Made by a program: the position numbers and the translations under genes. The notes under the pieces were generated by a model. It was not told where the DNA came from and made no database searches. It was given only the letters and a program-made list of their open reading frames with translations. Positions 1 to 8,139 of a stretch of 41,964 nt of DNA are shown here, piece after piece. Each line of letters opens with the position of its first letter. The stretch's first letter is position 1. Origin of the DNA: Marinilactibacillus kalidii (GTDB lineage Bacteria; Bacillota; Bacilli; Lactobacillales; Carnobacteriaceae_A); NCBI RefSeq assembly GCF_017599325.1, contig NZ_JAGFVM010000050.1, positions 1 through 41,964 of the forward strand, in the 5' to 3' direction.

Positions 1-1189
1 ATCTCTCTGCTAGTATTCCAAACATTTCCCATAGTTCTGCTTCTGCTTGTTGGAAACCGCGGTGGCTTCGGGTTAAAAATTTTTGGTTATACAGATCAAA
101 ATTTGAGACTAAAAAGCGATCCATGGATTCTTCATTCTGAAATTGTTCTTTACGCCGACTGTATTTTTTGATTTGTTTGTTAAAAGACTCAATCAAATTA
201 GTGGAATACAAGCTCCTACGGATCGAAACAGGAAAGTCATAGAACGTCAGTAAACTGTCGTTCTCTAAGACCGCTTTGGTTACTCTAGTGTAACTGGTGT
301 GCCATTTCTCTGTAAAATCAAGCCGAGCTTCGATCGCCTTTTCCCGTGAGTCTGCTTGGTAAACAGCTTTGAAGTCTTCACATACTTCTCTGCGATCAAC
401 TACACGTACTTTACTAGCGATATTGCGAGAAACATGAACACAACAGTGTTGATAAGCAGCCTGAGGAAATGCTTGATGAATCGTATCTTTTATTCCTTTA
501 AGACCGTCGGTCACAAAGAGGAGAACGGATTTAACACCACGGCTAATCAAGTCTTCTAATAGCTCTTTCCATGTAACAGTAGATTCATTGGGGGCAATGG
601 CATAACCGAGTACTTCTTTGGCACCATCTGGACGGATTCCAACTGCTATATGAATGGCTTCTTTGTCTACAGTTTTACGTTTTAAGGGAATGTAGGTAGC
701 GTCAAGATATATAGCGGCATAATGATCATTTAGTGGACGTTTTTTAAAAGCAGCCACTTCTTCAGAAAAGACTTTTGTCATGTTGGACATCGTCTGCGGC
801 GTATAGTGATGACCATACATTTTCTCGATCAAATCGGCAATTTCAGACATCGTAATCCCTTTTCGAAAGAGATGAATAATCGTTTCTTCCAGCGTTTCAT
901 TGGTTCTTTTATATGCAGGAAGCGTCTGTTGTTTAAATTCACCATTACGATCACGTGGAATCTGAAGCTGAAGTTCACCATATTCTGTTTTGACCGTACG
1001 GTCATAGGTGCCGTTGCGAGAGTTACCTGAATGGAAACCAATACGATCATACTTCTCATAATCTAAAAAGACGGTCAATTCCGTTCTTAAGAGTGTATTA
1101 ACGGCCAATTCTAGATGAGAACGAAATAATTCATTTAAATCACCTTTTGTAGCTAGAGTCTGTAAGATATCTGTAGTAAGATTGTTCAT
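1..1189 (-). CDS. IS256-family (mutator-type) DDE transposase, partial 3' end
   Basis: The start ATG is at 1189 (minus strand) after an AGAGG ribosome site, and 396 codons are open to the window edge. IS256 transposases are about 390-410 residues, so only a few residues are missing. The expected DDE residues are visible: D163 in YLDATY, D228 in VTDGLKG and E334 in NLIESF, with the family's usual spacing. The H-C-C-V-H segment after the second Asp matches the C/D(2)H signature of the family. The reading frame has no internal stop, so the gene appears intact and possibly active. It catalyses cut or copy-out transposition of its own element. Nothing suggests it serves the neighbouring sugar genes, except that it marks the left border of that locus. 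Confidence 0.93.
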   Translation of the reverse strand, partial: MNNLTTDILQTLATKGDLNELFRSHLELAVNTLLRTELTVFLDYEKYDRIGFHSGNSRNGTYDRTVKTEYGELQLQIPRDRNGEFKQQTLPAYKRTNETLEETIIHLFRKGITMSEIADLIEKMYGHHYTPQTMSNMTKVFSEEVAAFKKRPLNDHYAAIYLDATYIPLKRKTVDKEAIHIAVGIRPDGAKEVLGYAIAPNESTVTWKELLEDLISRGVKSVLLFVTDGLKGIKDTIHQAFPQAAYQHCCVHVSRNIASKVRVVDRREVCEDFKAVYQADSREKAIEARLDFTEKWHTSYTRVTKAVLENDSLLTFYDFPVSIRRSLYSTNLIESFNKQIKKYSRRKEQFQNEESMDRFLVSNFDLYNQKFLTRSHRGFQQAEAELWEMFGILAER

Positions 1190-1285
1190 AGGGAAGTCCT
1201 CTTTTCTGTGAATGTAGTGTGGTAACTCTATTCTACAGAAGGGGCTTCCTTTTTTCTATTTACACAAGATATTTTACACTCTCCT
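1..1285 (-). mobile_element. IS256-family insertion sequence, cut by left edge
   Basis: The element holds one transposase gene read leftwards. Its outer end on this side is probably near 1281-1285, where the outward strand reads GAGAGTGTAAAATATCTTG, a GTGTAAA-type terminus seen in IS256-family elements. The other end lies outside the window, so the terminal repeats and the 8-9 bp target duplication usual for this family cannot be checked. The element ends about 120 bp upstream of the arabinan operon promoter. Confidence 0.8.
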
Positions 1286-1400
1286 TAGAGAATATTTATT
1301 TAATCAATACCTTACAAATGGCTATTCTATTGAGTAATTATAATATCATAAGTGGTTTTCGTTTATTTAATATGAAATATTGTAGAATATTTGTAAAAAC

Positions 1401-1458
1401 TATTGCACGTACGTGTTGAACGTGGTATATTATTTTCAAGCGATACGTACGTACTAAT
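1401..1458. promoter_or_regulatory. Pair of AraR operators, centres 42 bp apart
   Basis: Compared with the B. subtilis AraR box ATTTGTACGTACAAAT, the box at 1443-1458 (ATACGTACGTACTAAT) matches 13-14 of 16 positions, and the box at 1401-1416, containing CACGTACGTG, matches about 10. Their centres (1408.5 and 1450.5) are 42 bp apart, four helical turns, the in-phase spacing known for cooperative AraR binding at the B. subtilis araABDLMNPQ-abfA promoter. One box covers the -35 region and the other lies just downstream of the start site, so repression by looping is likely. Confidence 0.78.
1403..1431 (+). promoter_or_regulatory. sigma-A promoter of the arabinan operon
   Basis: A -35 TTGCAC (1403-1408) and a -10 TATATT (1426-1431) are 17 bp apart, with a TG extended -10 at 1423-1424. 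Transcription would start near 1438, leaving a leader of about 200 nt before the binding-protein gene. AraR-like boxes overlap the -35 and lie just after the start site. Confidence 0.7.
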
Positions 1459-1482
1459 TTAAGATTAGAGACTTTTAAAACC

Positions 1483-1552
1483 AAATAATAGCAGATGATT
1501 TTTTTTTAAAGCTCAATGTAAGCGAAATCATTTTAGTAAACTGTTATTATTT
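1483..1552 (+). promoter_or_regulatory. Leader stem-loop before the arabinan operon
   Basis: In the untranslated leader, AAATAATAGCAG (1483-1494) can pair with CTGTTATTATTT (1541-1552) with one G-U pair. The adjoining ATGATTT (1495-1501) pairs with AAATCAT (1525-1531). Together they give a two-part stem of 19 bp with a one-sided bulge at 1532-1540. No T run follows, so it is not a simple terminator. The function is unknown; mRNA stabilisation is possible. A cre site lies inside the same segment. Confidence 0.45.
1516..1531. promoter_or_regulatory. cre site (CcpA binding) in the arabinan operon leader
   Basis: ATGTAAGCGAAATCAT fits the catabolite-responsive element consensus WTGNAANCGNWNNCAW at every fixed position. 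It lies about 80 bp downstream of the predicted start site, a position from which CcpA usually blocks elongation. It implies glucose repression of the arabinan operon. Confidence 0.72.
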
Positions 1553-1577
1553 TCTTTATAAGAAATAAAATCGAATA

Positions 1578-1593
1578 ATTAGTACGTATGATT
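1578..1593. promoter_or_regulatory. Third AraR-like box before the binding-protein gene
   Basis: ATTAGTACGTATGATT matches 12 of 16 positions of the AraR box. Its centre is 135 bp from that of the nearer operator of the upstream pair. It lies well inside the leader, so it could act as a transcription roadblock or an auxiliary looping site. Confidence 0.55.
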
Positions 1594-1644
1594 GCCAAGT
1601 AGGTAAAGCATAATTATAGATTTATAAAACTAGGAGGAATCATC

Positions 1645-2949
1645 ATGATTAACAAAAAACACGTTTTAGCTTCTTCTGCAATGGTAGCGCTATTATTAGC
1701 TGGTTGTGGAAACGATTCTGGAGATAGCAGTTCAGAAGGGTCAGACGACACAACTAATCTTACTTTCATGTTCAGAGGTGGACCTGATGAAAGAGAGATT
1801 TATGAATCAGTTGTAAAAGAATATGAAGCAGATAATCCAGGACTAAAGGTTGAAGTTATCGCTACAGATCCTGATCAGTACATGACAAGCTTACAAGCTT
1901 CTATATCAGGAAACGATGTTCCAGATGTATTTTTCTTAGAACAAGGATCAGTAATGGCTTATGTTGATAACAATATACTATTAGATATGACAGAAAAAGT
2001 AGACGAACTCGGCGTAGATTTAGATAATATCTGGGAATACGGCGTTGACAGTTACAGATATGATGGAGAACAAATCGGTGAAGGCCCACTTTACGCACTA
2101 CCAAAAGACGTTGGACCTTTTGCTTTAGCGTATAATAAAGATATTTTTGAAGAAAGTGGCTTAGAAATGCCAGACAAAGATGTACCTTATACATGGGACG
2201 AATTTGTTGAAGTCGGTAAGAAATTGACGAATGGTGAAGACCAATGGGCGACAGGTATGAACGTTAACTGGTCAATTCATTCCTTTATATGGAGTAACGG
2301 AGCAGATTGGCTAAGTGAAGATGGTAAAACAGTCACTGTTGATACACCTGAATTCGCTGAAGCTTTACAGTACTTTGTAGATATTGAAAACAAACATAAT
2401 TTGACACCTTCAACTGAACAAGCACAAACATTAGACACTTACCAAAGATGGATGAATGGAGAACTAGCATTCTTCCCAGCAGGACCATGGGATGTAAGTA
2501 CATTTAACGATTTAGACTTCGAATATGATTTGATGCCTTGGCCAGCTGGTTCAACTGGAGAACCTGCAGCATTCATTGGCTCTTTAGGAATCGCTGTTGC
2601 GAAATCATCTGAAAATCCTGACGAGGCTGTAGAGTTGGCAAGTTATCTATCAGCTAATATCGAAGGACAACAAAAATTAGTGGATGGCTTGATCCAGGTG
2701 CCGAACCTTATCGATGTTGCTGAAGAATGGGCATCCGATACTGAAACAGTTCCTAACAATAAACAAGAATTTCTCGATATCGTTCAAGATTATGGTAGAA
2801 ATTTACCAGCGGCTAGAACATATACCGCAGAGTGGTATGACGAATTCTTCATTAATATTCAACCAGTACTAGATGGAGATCAAGATGTTAAAGAATATTT
2901 AGAGGAAGTTCAACCTAAAATGCAACAACTTTTAGATAACGCTAAATAA
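1645..2949 (+). CDS. araN: ABC transporter lipoprotein, arabino-oligosaccharide binding (AraN-like)
   Basis: An extracellular family 1 solute-binding protein of 434 residues, matching B. subtilis AraN in length. It has a lipoprotein signal with lipobox L-A-G-C at Cys21, followed by a Ser/Asp/Glu-rich linker, so it is anchored to the outer face of the membrane. The ribosome site AGGAGGAAT precedes the ATG by a normal distance. It is the first gene of the operon, followed by two permeases, and sits with arabinan-degrading enzymes behind AraR boxes, so the ligands are most likely alpha-1,5-arabino-oligosaccharides. The ligand is inferred from context; the family assignment is firm. A strong stem-loop just after the gene probably raises its level relative to the permeases. 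Confidence 0.85.
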   Translation: MINKKHVLASSAMVALLLAGCGNDSGDSSSEGSDDTTNLTFMFRGGPDEREIYESVVKEYEADNPGLKVEVIATDPDQYMTSLQASISGNDVPDVFFLEQGSVMAYVDNNILLDMTEKVDELGVDLDNIWEYGVDSYRYDGEQIGEGPLYALPKDVGPFALAYNKDIFEESGLEMPDKDVPYTWDEFVEVGKKLTNGEDQWATGMNVNWSIHSFIWSNGADWLSEDGKTVTVDTPEFAEALQYFVDIENKHNLTPSTEQAQTLDTYQRWMNGELAFFPAGPWDVSTFNDLDFEYDLMPWPAGSTGEPAAFIGSLGIAVAKSSENPDEAVELASYLSANIEGQQKLVDGLIQVPNLIDVAEEWASDTETVPNNKQEFLDIVQDYGRNLPAARTYTAEWYDEFFINIQPVLDGDQDVKEYLEEVQPKMQQLLDNAK

Positions 2950-2962
2950 GCAGGACCTAATC

Positions 2963-3010
2963 GTATTTGAAGATAGTCTAACGACTATCTTCAAATACCT
3001 TTAATTTTTT
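2963..3010 (+). terminator. Stem-loop between binding protein and permease genes
   Basis: A perfect 16-bp stem (2963-2978 with 2983-2998) with the tetraloop TAAC is followed by a T-rich stretch ending TTTTTT. It is probably a partial terminator or a 3' end stabiliser, giving more binding protein than permease. The downstream permease has its own ribosome site but no clear new promoter, so some read-through is expected. Confidence 0.75.
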
Positions 3011-3054
3011 CAGGTATTTCGTTTCAAAGAAGTTTTATCAGAGGAGGAAGTAAA

Positions 3055-3984
3055 TTGAAAAACGTAAGCGTATCTAAAAATGATTTAAAAAATAAAAAAC
3101 CAACGAGTAAACTCTTTAGATCTGAGTATAAAGCAGCATTTTTATTTATTATTATACCAGTTGTAGGGTTTTTAACATTTTCGATTATACCAGGTTTAAT
3201 TAGTTTGTATGCTTCATTTACAAATTGGAATGGTTTAGGTGTGATGGAATTCATCGGATTTGAAAACTATGTAACGCTTTTCAATGATCCGTATTTTTGG
3301 ATAACACTATATAATACCTTTTTCTTAATGATTGGTATCCCAATCGGCTTAGTTTTATCATTCCTATTAGCTGTAGCATTGAATCGTAAAATTGCCGGAA
3401 GACAAGTCTTTCGTGTCTTGTATTACATCCCAGTTGTTTCTTCATTAGCAGCAATATCAATTTTGTGGCAATGGGCATACAACGGAGATTATGGTCTTGT
3501 AAACCAAGCACTCGATATCATCGGTATTCAAGGGCCTAACTGGTTAGATAACACCGAAACTGTAAAACCTGCCATCATCATCATGACTGTATGGAAAGGT
3601 TTAGGTCATTCAATGTTACTTTACTTAGCTGCTATTCAAAGCGTTCCAAAAACCTTCTATGAAGCAGCTGAATTAGATGGTGCAAGTCCGTTCCAGAGTT
3701 TTAAAAATATTACATGGCCAATGGTCAAACCCATCACATTTTTCTTGATTATCACAAGTATTATTTCAGGATCTCAAATCTTTACGGAAATCAATATTAT
3801 GACACCTACTGGTGGTCCTCAATATTCTTCAGCGACGACAGTATGGTATACATGGACACAAGCTTTCAGTAACTTGAAAATGGGTTACGCATCATCAATT
3901 GCCACAATATTAGGATTTTTGATCTTCATTATTACGGCCATTCAATTCTACATTAATTCTAGATCTCAATATAAATTAGATTAG
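3055..3984 (+). CDS. araP: ABC sugar permease, AraP-like
   Basis: An inner-membrane subunit (309 residues) of a carbohydrate uptake ABC transporter of the MalF type. The N-terminal tail is short and basic, about six hydrophobic segments follow, and the EAA loop that contacts the ATPase is visible as EAAELDGASPFQSF in the C-terminal part. The start is TTG at 3055, chosen because GAGGAGG lies just upstream and no ATG fits better. The gene ends right before the ribosome site of the next permease, which shows co-translation. Together with the lipoprotein and the second permease it would import arabino-oligosaccharides. No ATPase gene is present in the window, as in B. subtilis, where MsmX serves several such systems. 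Confidence 0.88.
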   Translation: MKNVSVSKNDLKNKKPTSKLFRSEYKAAFLFIIIPVVGFLTFSIIPGLISLYASFTNWNGLGVMEFIGFENYVTLFNDPYFWITLYNTFFLMIGIPIGLVLSFLLAVALNRKIAGRQVFRVLYYIPVVSSLAAISILWQWAYNGDYGLVNQALDIIGIQGPNWLDNTETVKPAIIIMTVWKGLGHSMLLYLAAIQSVPKTFYEAAELDGASPFQSFKNITWPMVKPITFFLIITSIISGSQIFTEINIMTPTGGPQYSSATTVWYTWTQAFSNLKMGYASSIATILGFLIFIITAIQFYINSRSQYKLD

Positions 3985-3995
3985 GAGGTAAGCAG

Positions 3996-4832
3996 ATGAA
4001 CAGAGAGAAAAAAATGAGCAACATTCTTATCGTTATCCTACTTTCCATTGGCGCCATCACGATGGTTGCACCACTTTTATGGATGGTAACAACTTCATTT
4101 AAAGATAGATCAAGTGTATTCTCCTTACCCCCACAATGGATACCGGATCCATTCCAATTAGATGCTTATATTCGTTTGTTTGATATGAGTACGTTGAGAA
4201 CAGGTATTCAAAATTCAATGATTGTAACATTGACTGTTACGACGATTGGTACACTTACATCAAGTATGGCAGCTTTTTCTTTTGCTAAACTTAAATTGCC
4301 CTATAAAAACTTTATTTTCTTAATTTTACTTGCTGGATTAATGATTCCATATCCTACGATCATGATTCCTCAATACGTGATCTTTTCGAATCTTGGTTGG
4401 ATCAACACCTTGCTTCCATTGATCGTGCCTGGTTTATTCGGTAACGTTGTAATGATCTTCTTTTTGAGACAATACTTATCAAACATTCCAGATTCAATCA
4501 TTGAAGCAGCTAAAATTGATGGCGCTTCCTACTTCACGATATATGCTAGATTAATCATGCCAGCGATTAAACCAGCAGTGGCTGCTCAATTTATTTTATG
4601 GTTTATGGCTTCTTGGAATGATTACCTTGCACCATTGATTTACTTGAGAAGTCCCGAAAAACAAACGTTACAAGTAGTTATTGCTAACTTGAATTCAACC
4701 TATGCAATTCAAACAGATTATCCGTTGATTATGGCTGGATCTGTTATCTCGCTTATCCCAGTGTTAACAGTATTTATTATCTTCCAGAAACAAATTATTG
4801 AGTCTGTAGCGCTATCCGCGGTTAAAGGATAA
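3996..4832 (+). CDS. araQ: ABC sugar permease, AraQ-like
   Basis: The second membrane subunit (278 residues), of the MalG type, with an N-terminal transmembrane segment at about 10-32 and further segments to the C-terminus. The EAA motif reads EAAKIDGASYFTIY, followed by the usual R-L-I-M-P. The ribosome site TAGGAGG overlaps the stop of the preceding permease gene, leaving an 11-base gap. It pairs with that permease to form the channel. The C-terminal end, with an A-V-K-G tail, is typical of the family. Sugar specificity rests on the binding protein and on context. Confidence 0.88.
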   Translation: MNREKKMSNILIVILLSIGAITMVAPLLWMVTTSFKDRSSVFSLPPQWIPDPFQLDAYIRLFDMSTLRTGIQNSMIVTLTVTTIGTLTSSMAAFSFAKLKLPYKNFIFLILLAGLMIPYPTIMIPQYVIFSNLGWINTLLPLIVPGLFGNVVMIFFLRQYLSNIPDSIIEAAKIDGASYFTIYARLIMPAIKPAVAAQFILWFMASWNDYLAPLIYLRSPEKQTLQVVIANLNSTYAIQTDYPLIMAGSVISLIPVLTVFIIFQKQIIESVALSAVKG

Positions 4833-4855
4833 AAATATAAAATGAAGGTGAAATA

Positions 4856-5476
4856 ATGATATCAAATAAATTAATGACAGTGCTTGAAAAAATAATGTAT
4901 GGTTGTTTGTTGAATGTATTCTGGTTACTGGGAACAATCGTCGGATTGGGTATTTTTGGAATAGGTCCGGCTAGCTATGCTCTAGCGAAAACAATTTCTC
5001 AAAAAGAGTTATTCACAAACCAAGCTTCTTTGTTCAAGTTGCTTTCTGTCTATGCAAAAGAATACAAAATGAGTTTTTTAAAAGCGAATAGCGTATTCTT
5101 GATTTATTTGATCACTATTTCCATCTTGATCATCAATTATAGAATCGTCATGTTGAATCAGATACTTCAGTCCATTTTTATCATTCCGATTATTCTGATG
5201 GGGCTGTATTGTTTATCTACTTTATTTACTTCAATGGTCGTTTCAATCTATACAGAAGGAACGCTGAAAGAGAAAATTAAACTGACGTTGCTTTCTCCAT
5301 TAATCATGCCCAGCTTGTTCATGTTTAATATCATTTTTCTCTGCTTAGTTTCCTTCATTACTTATGTTATGCCGATTACAATTGTCTTGATTAGTGTGAC
5401 ACTATTTATCACAGGTATTCTTTTTATCAACTTAAATAAACTTCAAAAGAAACACTTAGTAATTGACTATATTTAA
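4856..5476 (+). CDS. DUF624 (YesL-family) membrane protein
   Basis: A 206-residue protein with about five hydrophobic segments and the family's typical beginning, in which a short amphipathic stretch leads into a first membrane segment containing the motif G-I-G-P-A-S-Y-A-L. YesL-type DUF624 proteins are often encoded beside ABC transporters for plant cell-wall oligosaccharides, but their function is not known. It follows the permease genes by 23 bases with an AAGGTGA ribosome site, and the next gene begins 16 bases after its stop. The context suggests an accessory role in oligosaccharide uptake; no catalytic motif is visible. Confidence 0.8.
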   Translation: MISNKLMTVLEKIMYGCLLNVFWLLGTIVGLGIFGIGPASYALAKTISQKELFTNQASLFKLLSVYAKEYKMSFLKANSVFLIYLITISILIINYRIVMLNQILQSIFIIPIILMGLYCLSTLFTSMVVSIYTEGTLKEKIKLTLLSPLIMPSLFMFNIIFLCLVSFITYVMPITIVLISVTLFITGILFINLNKLQKKHLVIDYI

Positions 5477-5492
5477 ATCAGGGGTGTATCAA

Positions 5493-6458
5493 ATGACAAA
5501 GCAAAACAACTATAACAATCCTATCGTATTAGAAAGAGCTGATCCGTGGGTTTACAAACATACGGATGGCTATTATTATTTCACAGGATCCGTTCCTGGT
5601 TATCAGGAGATTGAAGTTCGAAGAGCAAAAACGTTAAATGAGCTTGAAGATGGAGAAAAAGCCAGTGTCTGGCATGCGCACGAAGAGGGCGAAATGAGTA
5701 AATTAATTTGGGCGCCAGAAATTCATTTTATTAGGGGTGCTTGGTATATTTATTTTGCAGCAGCACAATCTGATCAGCCCAAAAATAATATTTTCCAACA
5801 TCGCATGTATGCGATCGAATGTAAAGATGAGAATCCCTTAACTGGAAAATGGGAAGAAAAAGGACAAGTCGTTACACATATCGATAGTTTTTGTCTTGAC
5901 GCGACAACATTTGAACATAAAGATAAATTATATTATGTATGGGCACAAAAAGATCCAGCCATTCCTGGGAATTCAAACTTATATATTTCTGAAATGGAAA
6001 ATCCATGGACTTTAAAAGGACATGCAACACTACTGACGATTCCTGAATATGGTTGGGAAAAAGTAGGGTTCCTCGTTAACGAAGGCCCAGCAGTCGTTAA
6101 AAATAATGGAAAAATCTTTATTACTTATTCTGCTAGTGCGACTGATGAGAATTATGTTATGGGCTTATTATCAGCAGATGAGGATAGTGACTTGTTAAAT
6201 GGTTATTCTTGGAAGAAATCTGAGAAACCCGTATTTGCTTCTTCAGAAGAAAATAGTCTCTATGGTCCAGGACACAACTCCTTTACGAAATCAGAGGATG
6301 GTAAAGAAGACGTACTGATTTATCATGCAAGACCAGAAAAAAATAAAGAAGGTGATCCTTTAGACAATCCTAACCGTCATGCAAATGCTCAAGTGTTTAA
6401 ATGGAATGATTCTGGGTATCCAGAATTCGGTGTTCCTGGACAAGATGCAACGATTTAA
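5493..6458 (+). CDS. GH43 alpha-L-arabinofuranosidase, intracellular
   Basis: A single-domain glycoside hydrolase family 43 protein (321 residues) with no signal peptide, so it acts in the cytoplasm on imported oligosaccharides. The three acidic residues of the family are visible: D17 in RADPW (general base), D136 in FCLDATTF (pKa modulator) and E197 in VNEGPAV (general acid). The start was set to ATG 5493, behind an AGGGGTG ribosome site; an in-frame TTG at 5463 would overlap the preceding gene and lacks a good site. The likely reaction is removal of terminal alpha-L-arabinofuranose from arabino-oligosaccharides. GH43 also contains xylosidases, so the exact substrate rests on the operon context. 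Confidence 0.85.
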   Translation: MTKQNNYNNPIVLERADPWVYKHTDGYYYFTGSVPGYQEIEVRRAKTLNELEDGEKASVWHAHEEGEMSKLIWAPEIHFIRGAWYIYFAAAQSDQPKNNIFQHRMYAIECKDENPLTGKWEEKGQVVTHIDSFCLDATTFEHKDKLYYVWAQKDPAIPGNSNLYISEMENPWTLKGHATLLTIPEYGWEKVGFLVNEGPAVVKNNGKIFITYSASATDENYVMGLLSADEDSDLLNGYSWKKSEKPVFASSEENSLYGPGHNSFTKSEDGKEDVLIYHARPEKNKEGDPLDNPNRHANAQVFKWNDSGYPEFGVPGQDATI

Positions 6459-6482
6459 TTAAAGATAAGAAAGGAGCATTAA

Positions 6483-8117
6483 ATGAAAAAGAATAAAAAA
6501 ATTCTAATCGGTTTAGCTTCTGTTATTATCCTAGTTATTGGAGTGAGTGGTTATATGGTTTATTCAAGTGGTATAGATCAACCAGAAACAAAAGAATGGT
6601 CAACACAGACAAGAGATAGAGTTTCTGTTCACGATCCTGCTATTAGATCGGTCATTGATGAAAATGGCGAAGAAACTTTTTATGTATTTGGAACGCATGT
6701 TTCTCAAGCAAAGACAAAGGACTTCAAAACATGGGAAGTGCCAAATTCAACTGAATACGAAAATATGGACGATAATATTATTTTCGGGAATACAGATGAA
6801 AATTTAGCAGAAACCTTTGAGTGGGCAGGGCATGATGATGCAGACTCTAGCAGAGGAAGTGGCTATGGTTTATGGGCACCCGATGTCATTTATAACGAAG
6901 ACTTCAAATGGTCTAATGGTAAAAAGGGTGCTTACCTTATGTATTATTCAGCAAGTTCAACTTGGAGAAGATCAGCAATCGTATTGATGGCATCTCCAAG
7001 TATCGAAGGTCCCTATAAGTATATTGATACAATCATATATTCCGGCTTTACATCTGAAGATTCTACAGACGGTAGTGATCGAAATATCAATTATGAAGGA
7101 ACACATCTTCCTGAATTGATCGATGAAGGGAAAGTCTCTGGATTCAATGAGAAATGGGTCAGAATGAGTGGTCGTGAATATAACACGGATTATGCACCGA
7201 ATGCTATTGATCCAGCACCATTCTATGACGAAAACGGAAAATTTTGGCTAGTCTACGGTTCGTGGTCAGGTGGGATTCATTTATTGGAATTGGAAGACGA
7301 AACAGGGAAACCCATTTATCCAGGTGAAGACGGTATGACTGAAGATGGTAGAACGATCGATCGTTACTTTGGCACGAAATTATTTGGTGGTTTCCATCAA
7401 TCAGGCGAAGGTCCATATATCGTCTATGATAAAGAATCAGGTTACTATAATCTATTCCTAACTTATGGTGGTTTAGCAGCAAACGGTGGCTACAACATGA
7501 GAGTATTCAGATCTGAAACTGTTGATGGACCATATGTAGATGCAAAGGGTCAAACAGCTATTTTTGAAGGCGGAGACGTTAACTCCGACTATGGTATTAA
7601 ACTATTAGGTAATTATAATATGACAGGAATCGAAAGAGGATATCGTGCACCAGGGCATAATTCAGCTGTACAGACACAAGATGATGATTGGCTACTTGTC
7701 TTCCACACCAGATTTGATGAAGGAACGGAAGAGCATCAAGTGAGAGCACATCAAATGTTGCACAATTCAGAGGACTGGTTAGTTCCTTTACCATATGAAT
7801 ATAGAGGTGAATCAGCAAATACGGAGGATATCTCTGAGGAAGCGATTATCGGTAACTATGAATATATCAATCACGGTACAGGTAACTCAACAGAAATGAT
7901 CGATCCTTTATCTATTGACTTAAATGAGGATGGCACAATTTCTGGAGATATCCAAGGATCATGGAACCTTTCAGATAAGAATATGATCACAATAGAAGTT
8001 GACGATACAACCTTTAAAGGTATTGCAGCTGAACAGGTAGACGAATTAGGAGAAAATCGTATTGTATTCTCTGCCTTTGGAGATAATAACGAAATGATTT
8101 GGGGCATTAAACCATAA
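6483..8117 (+). CDS. GH43 endo-alpha-1,5-L-arabinanase, secreted or membrane anchored
   Basis: A 544-residue protein resembling B. subtilis Abn2 (the two-domain arabinanase). A basic N-terminus and a hydrophobic segment at about 8-27 lack a lipobox Cys, so it is either an uncleaved anchor or a signal peptide. The GH43 five-bladed propeller follows, with Asp in VHDPAIR, Asp in AIDPAPFYD and Glu in GEGPYIVYD as the catalytic set, plus the WAPDV motif. The last 80-100 residues form a small beta domain like the C-terminal domain of such arabinanases. It cuts arabinan outside the cell to oligosaccharides that the binding protein next door would take up. It is the only enzyme of the locus with an export signal. 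Confidence 0.9.
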   Translation: MKKNKKILIGLASVIILVIGVSGYMVYSSGIDQPETKEWSTQTRDRVSVHDPAIRSVIDENGEETFYVFGTHVSQAKTKDFKTWEVPNSTEYENMDDNIIFGNTDENLAETFEWAGHDDADSSRGSGYGLWAPDVIYNEDFKWSNGKKGAYLMYYSASSTWRRSAIVLMASPSIEGPYKYIDTIIYSGFTSEDSTDGSDRNINYEGTHLPELIDEGKVSGFNEKWVRMSGREYNTDYAPNAIDPAPFYDENGKFWLVYGSWSGGIHLLELEDETGKPIYPGEDGMTEDGRTIDRYFGTKLFGGFHQSGEGPYIVYDKESGYYNLFLTYGGLAANGGYNMRVFRSETVDGPYVDAKGQTAIFEGGDVNSDYGIKLLGNYNMTGIERGYRAPGHNSAVQTQDDDWLLVFHTRFDEGTEEHQVRAHQMLHNSEDWLVPLPYEYRGESANTEDISEEAIIGNYEYINHGTGNSTEMIDPLSIDLNEDGTISGDIQGSWNLSDKNMITIEVDDTTFKGIAAEQVDELGENRIVFSAFGDNNEMIWGIKP

Positions 8118-8139
8118 TTCTACTATTAGGAGTGTAAAA

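Noticed and set aside
356-1030. Short plus-strand open frames over the IS256 region
   Set aside because: They are antisense shadows of the intact transposase frame on the minus strand, which runs off the left edge.
5463-5492. Upstream TTG start for the GH43 arabinofuranosidase
   Set aside because: It would overlap the DUF624 gene and has no ribosome site, while the ATG at 5493 has AGGGGTG at proper spacing.
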